Assembly (NCBI RefSeq): GCF_905147365.1
Contig: NC_056423.1
Coordinates: 4,134,501-4,198,500 of the forward strand
Length of the DNA stretch: 64,000 nt
From: Aricia agestis
Taxonomy: Eukaryota > Arthropoda > Insecta > Lepidoptera > Lycaenidae
Direction of reading: 5' to 3'
In this document: piece after piece, positions 63,130 to 64,000 of the stretch
How positions within the stretch are numbered: position 1 is the stretch's first letter
How the letters are laid out: each line of letters begins with the position of its first letter
Position numbers and translations under genes: made by a program
The notes under the pieces: generated by a model
The model's database searches: none
What the model saw: the letters and a program-made list of their open reading frames with translations, nothing else
Told to the model about the DNA's origin: nothing

Positions 63130-63297
63130 GTAGTACCTAGCCTAGGATCGTTTCAGTTCGGCAGACTTCGGCAGGGTGTCTGTGTGCGCACTGCGTGCGA
63201 CGAGTCACGACTCACGAGACGTATGCGAACTATAATTGCATAAGTTGATAAAAAATGCTATGCGATAGCTTTACCGCGGCAGTCCCCGAGTGCCATA
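63130..63297 (-). repeat. Unnamed GTGGCACTCGG repeat, reverse
   Basis: TCGTTTCAGTTCGGCAGACT to TTTACCGCGGCAGTCCCCGA and GTGCCATACGT, the reverse of the other copies. It forms a loose inverted pair with 61669-62355. Confidence 0.8.
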
Positions 63298-63394
63298 CGT
63301 ATTTTGACATCTTACTTCGCTATAACTGACGAAAGCATGACACTATACTGTCATACTAGGTAACAGTCGCTGCCCGCTGTACTAAAAGTTTCAT

Positions 63395-63765
63395 ATGCTA
63401 AGTAAGTACTCAGTACTCACATACGGTTTTGCTCGATAGTTTTACTTGGTAAACTAATATATATTCTGTGATTTTACTCCAAATCGAGCAATAACCACCG
63501 TGTGGACTGACAGACTGACTGACAGCTCGAAGGCTAGCTTCGAGCCGGCTCGATGGAATTTAATATGTCAAATGCTAAGTACTGACATACGGTTTTGCTC
63601 GATAGTTTTACTCCGAATCAAAGGAAATGACATATTTGACATATTTAATTCCATCGAGCCGGCTCGAAGCGAGCCTTCGAGCTGTCAGTTTTGCGGTCCA
63701 CACGGTGGTAATTGCTCGATTTGCAGTAAAACTATCGAGAAAAACCGTATGTGAGTACTTAGCAT
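63395..63765. mobile_element. Compound foldback with three copies of one terminus
   Basis: The terminus ATGCTAAGTA...CATACGGTTTTGCTCGATAG is present at 63395-63480 (with insertions), directly again at 63574-63615, and inverted at 63722-63765. Inside, CAGCTCGAAGGCTAGCTTCG and AGCCGGCTCGATGGAATTTA (63522-63562) are mirrored at 63644-63688. One element of about 190 bp (63574-63765) seems to be joined to, or nested in, a second one. Confidence 0.8.
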
Positions 63766-64000
63766 AAGATCTGCGCTAGTATGCACTATGCAGCTCCGCA
63801 TCGCTTATGTAACCGTATCGATGGGGTGCATATAGGTCGCGAATACGGCATCGTGCATTACGGACCCCATGCACGTGACATGTTAACCTATATAAGCAAT
63901 AGGCTTAGCTCTTTTATACAACAAGGGTCTTACTGTCCAATGCGGCTTTGAAAATAGGCTTGTGCATGAAAGACATCAAGAAGACATCATTTTCACGAAT
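63766..64000. other. Window end, nothing recognised
   Basis: No coding signal or repeat is evident up to the window edge. Confidence 0.45.

Overview
This is a eukaryotic, A+T-rich window, very probably from a lepidopteran (butterfly or moth) nuclear genome. The evidence is two animal housekeeping genes, spliceosomal splice sites, and a dense set of short interspersed repeats of the kinds typical of Lepidoptera: tRNA-headed SINEs, RTE-type LINE ends with (TAA)n tails, and many MITEs. There is no operon structure, rRNA, CRISPR array or intact autonomous transposon.

Genes. Two complete genes lie head to head at 31.5-34.3 kb: the proteasome assembly chaperone PSMG2/PAC2 (31502-32236, minus) and the peroxin PEX3 (33204-34325, plus). 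Both coding regions lack introns, and 967 bp separates their start codons. That gap also holds a small spliced ORF. Three weaker gene parts are visible: a THAP zinc-finger exon (37778-38041, minus), a promoter-like CpG-rich patch with a splice donor (donor at 39104/39105, plus), and a first coding exon of a type II membrane protein (60291-60443, plus) with an acceptor before it and a donor after it. The last two could be the start of one long gene; this is inference.

Layout. 1-14.7 kb: intergenic repeats, including an almost 0.9 kb palindrome (7891-8784), a 31-bp minisatellite and a 489-bp hAT MITE with a perfect target duplication. 14.8-17.1 kb: a broken non-LTR retrotransposon whose catalytic box reads FAED. 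17.7-19.0 kb: five foldback elements side by side. 19-31 kb: repeats, with hAT MITEs nested in other elements. 31-39 kb: the gene-bearing part. 39-60 kb: repeats, including two piggyBac-like MITEs with TTAA duplications, five elements with exact 8-bp duplications or near-terminal symmetry, and two non-autonomous DNA transposons of 1.1-1.4 kb. 60-64 kb: the membrane-protein exon followed by four copies of an unnamed repeat and a compound foldback.

Repeat labels used below. Family A: SINE-like unit of about 330 bp that starts ACGTGGGAGAGCC, has an internal CCCTATTCCCTTCCC-rich tract and ends in poly(A) after CCCCCTTATTTCAT. Family B: about 200 bp from ATACTAATATTATAAATGCG to GCGGGCGTCATCTAGT. 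Family C: about 400 bp from GGGTTCCGTACCC to CACTTGGCCGATTTT. These labels are mine; no database was searched, and element ends without a target duplication are approximate.
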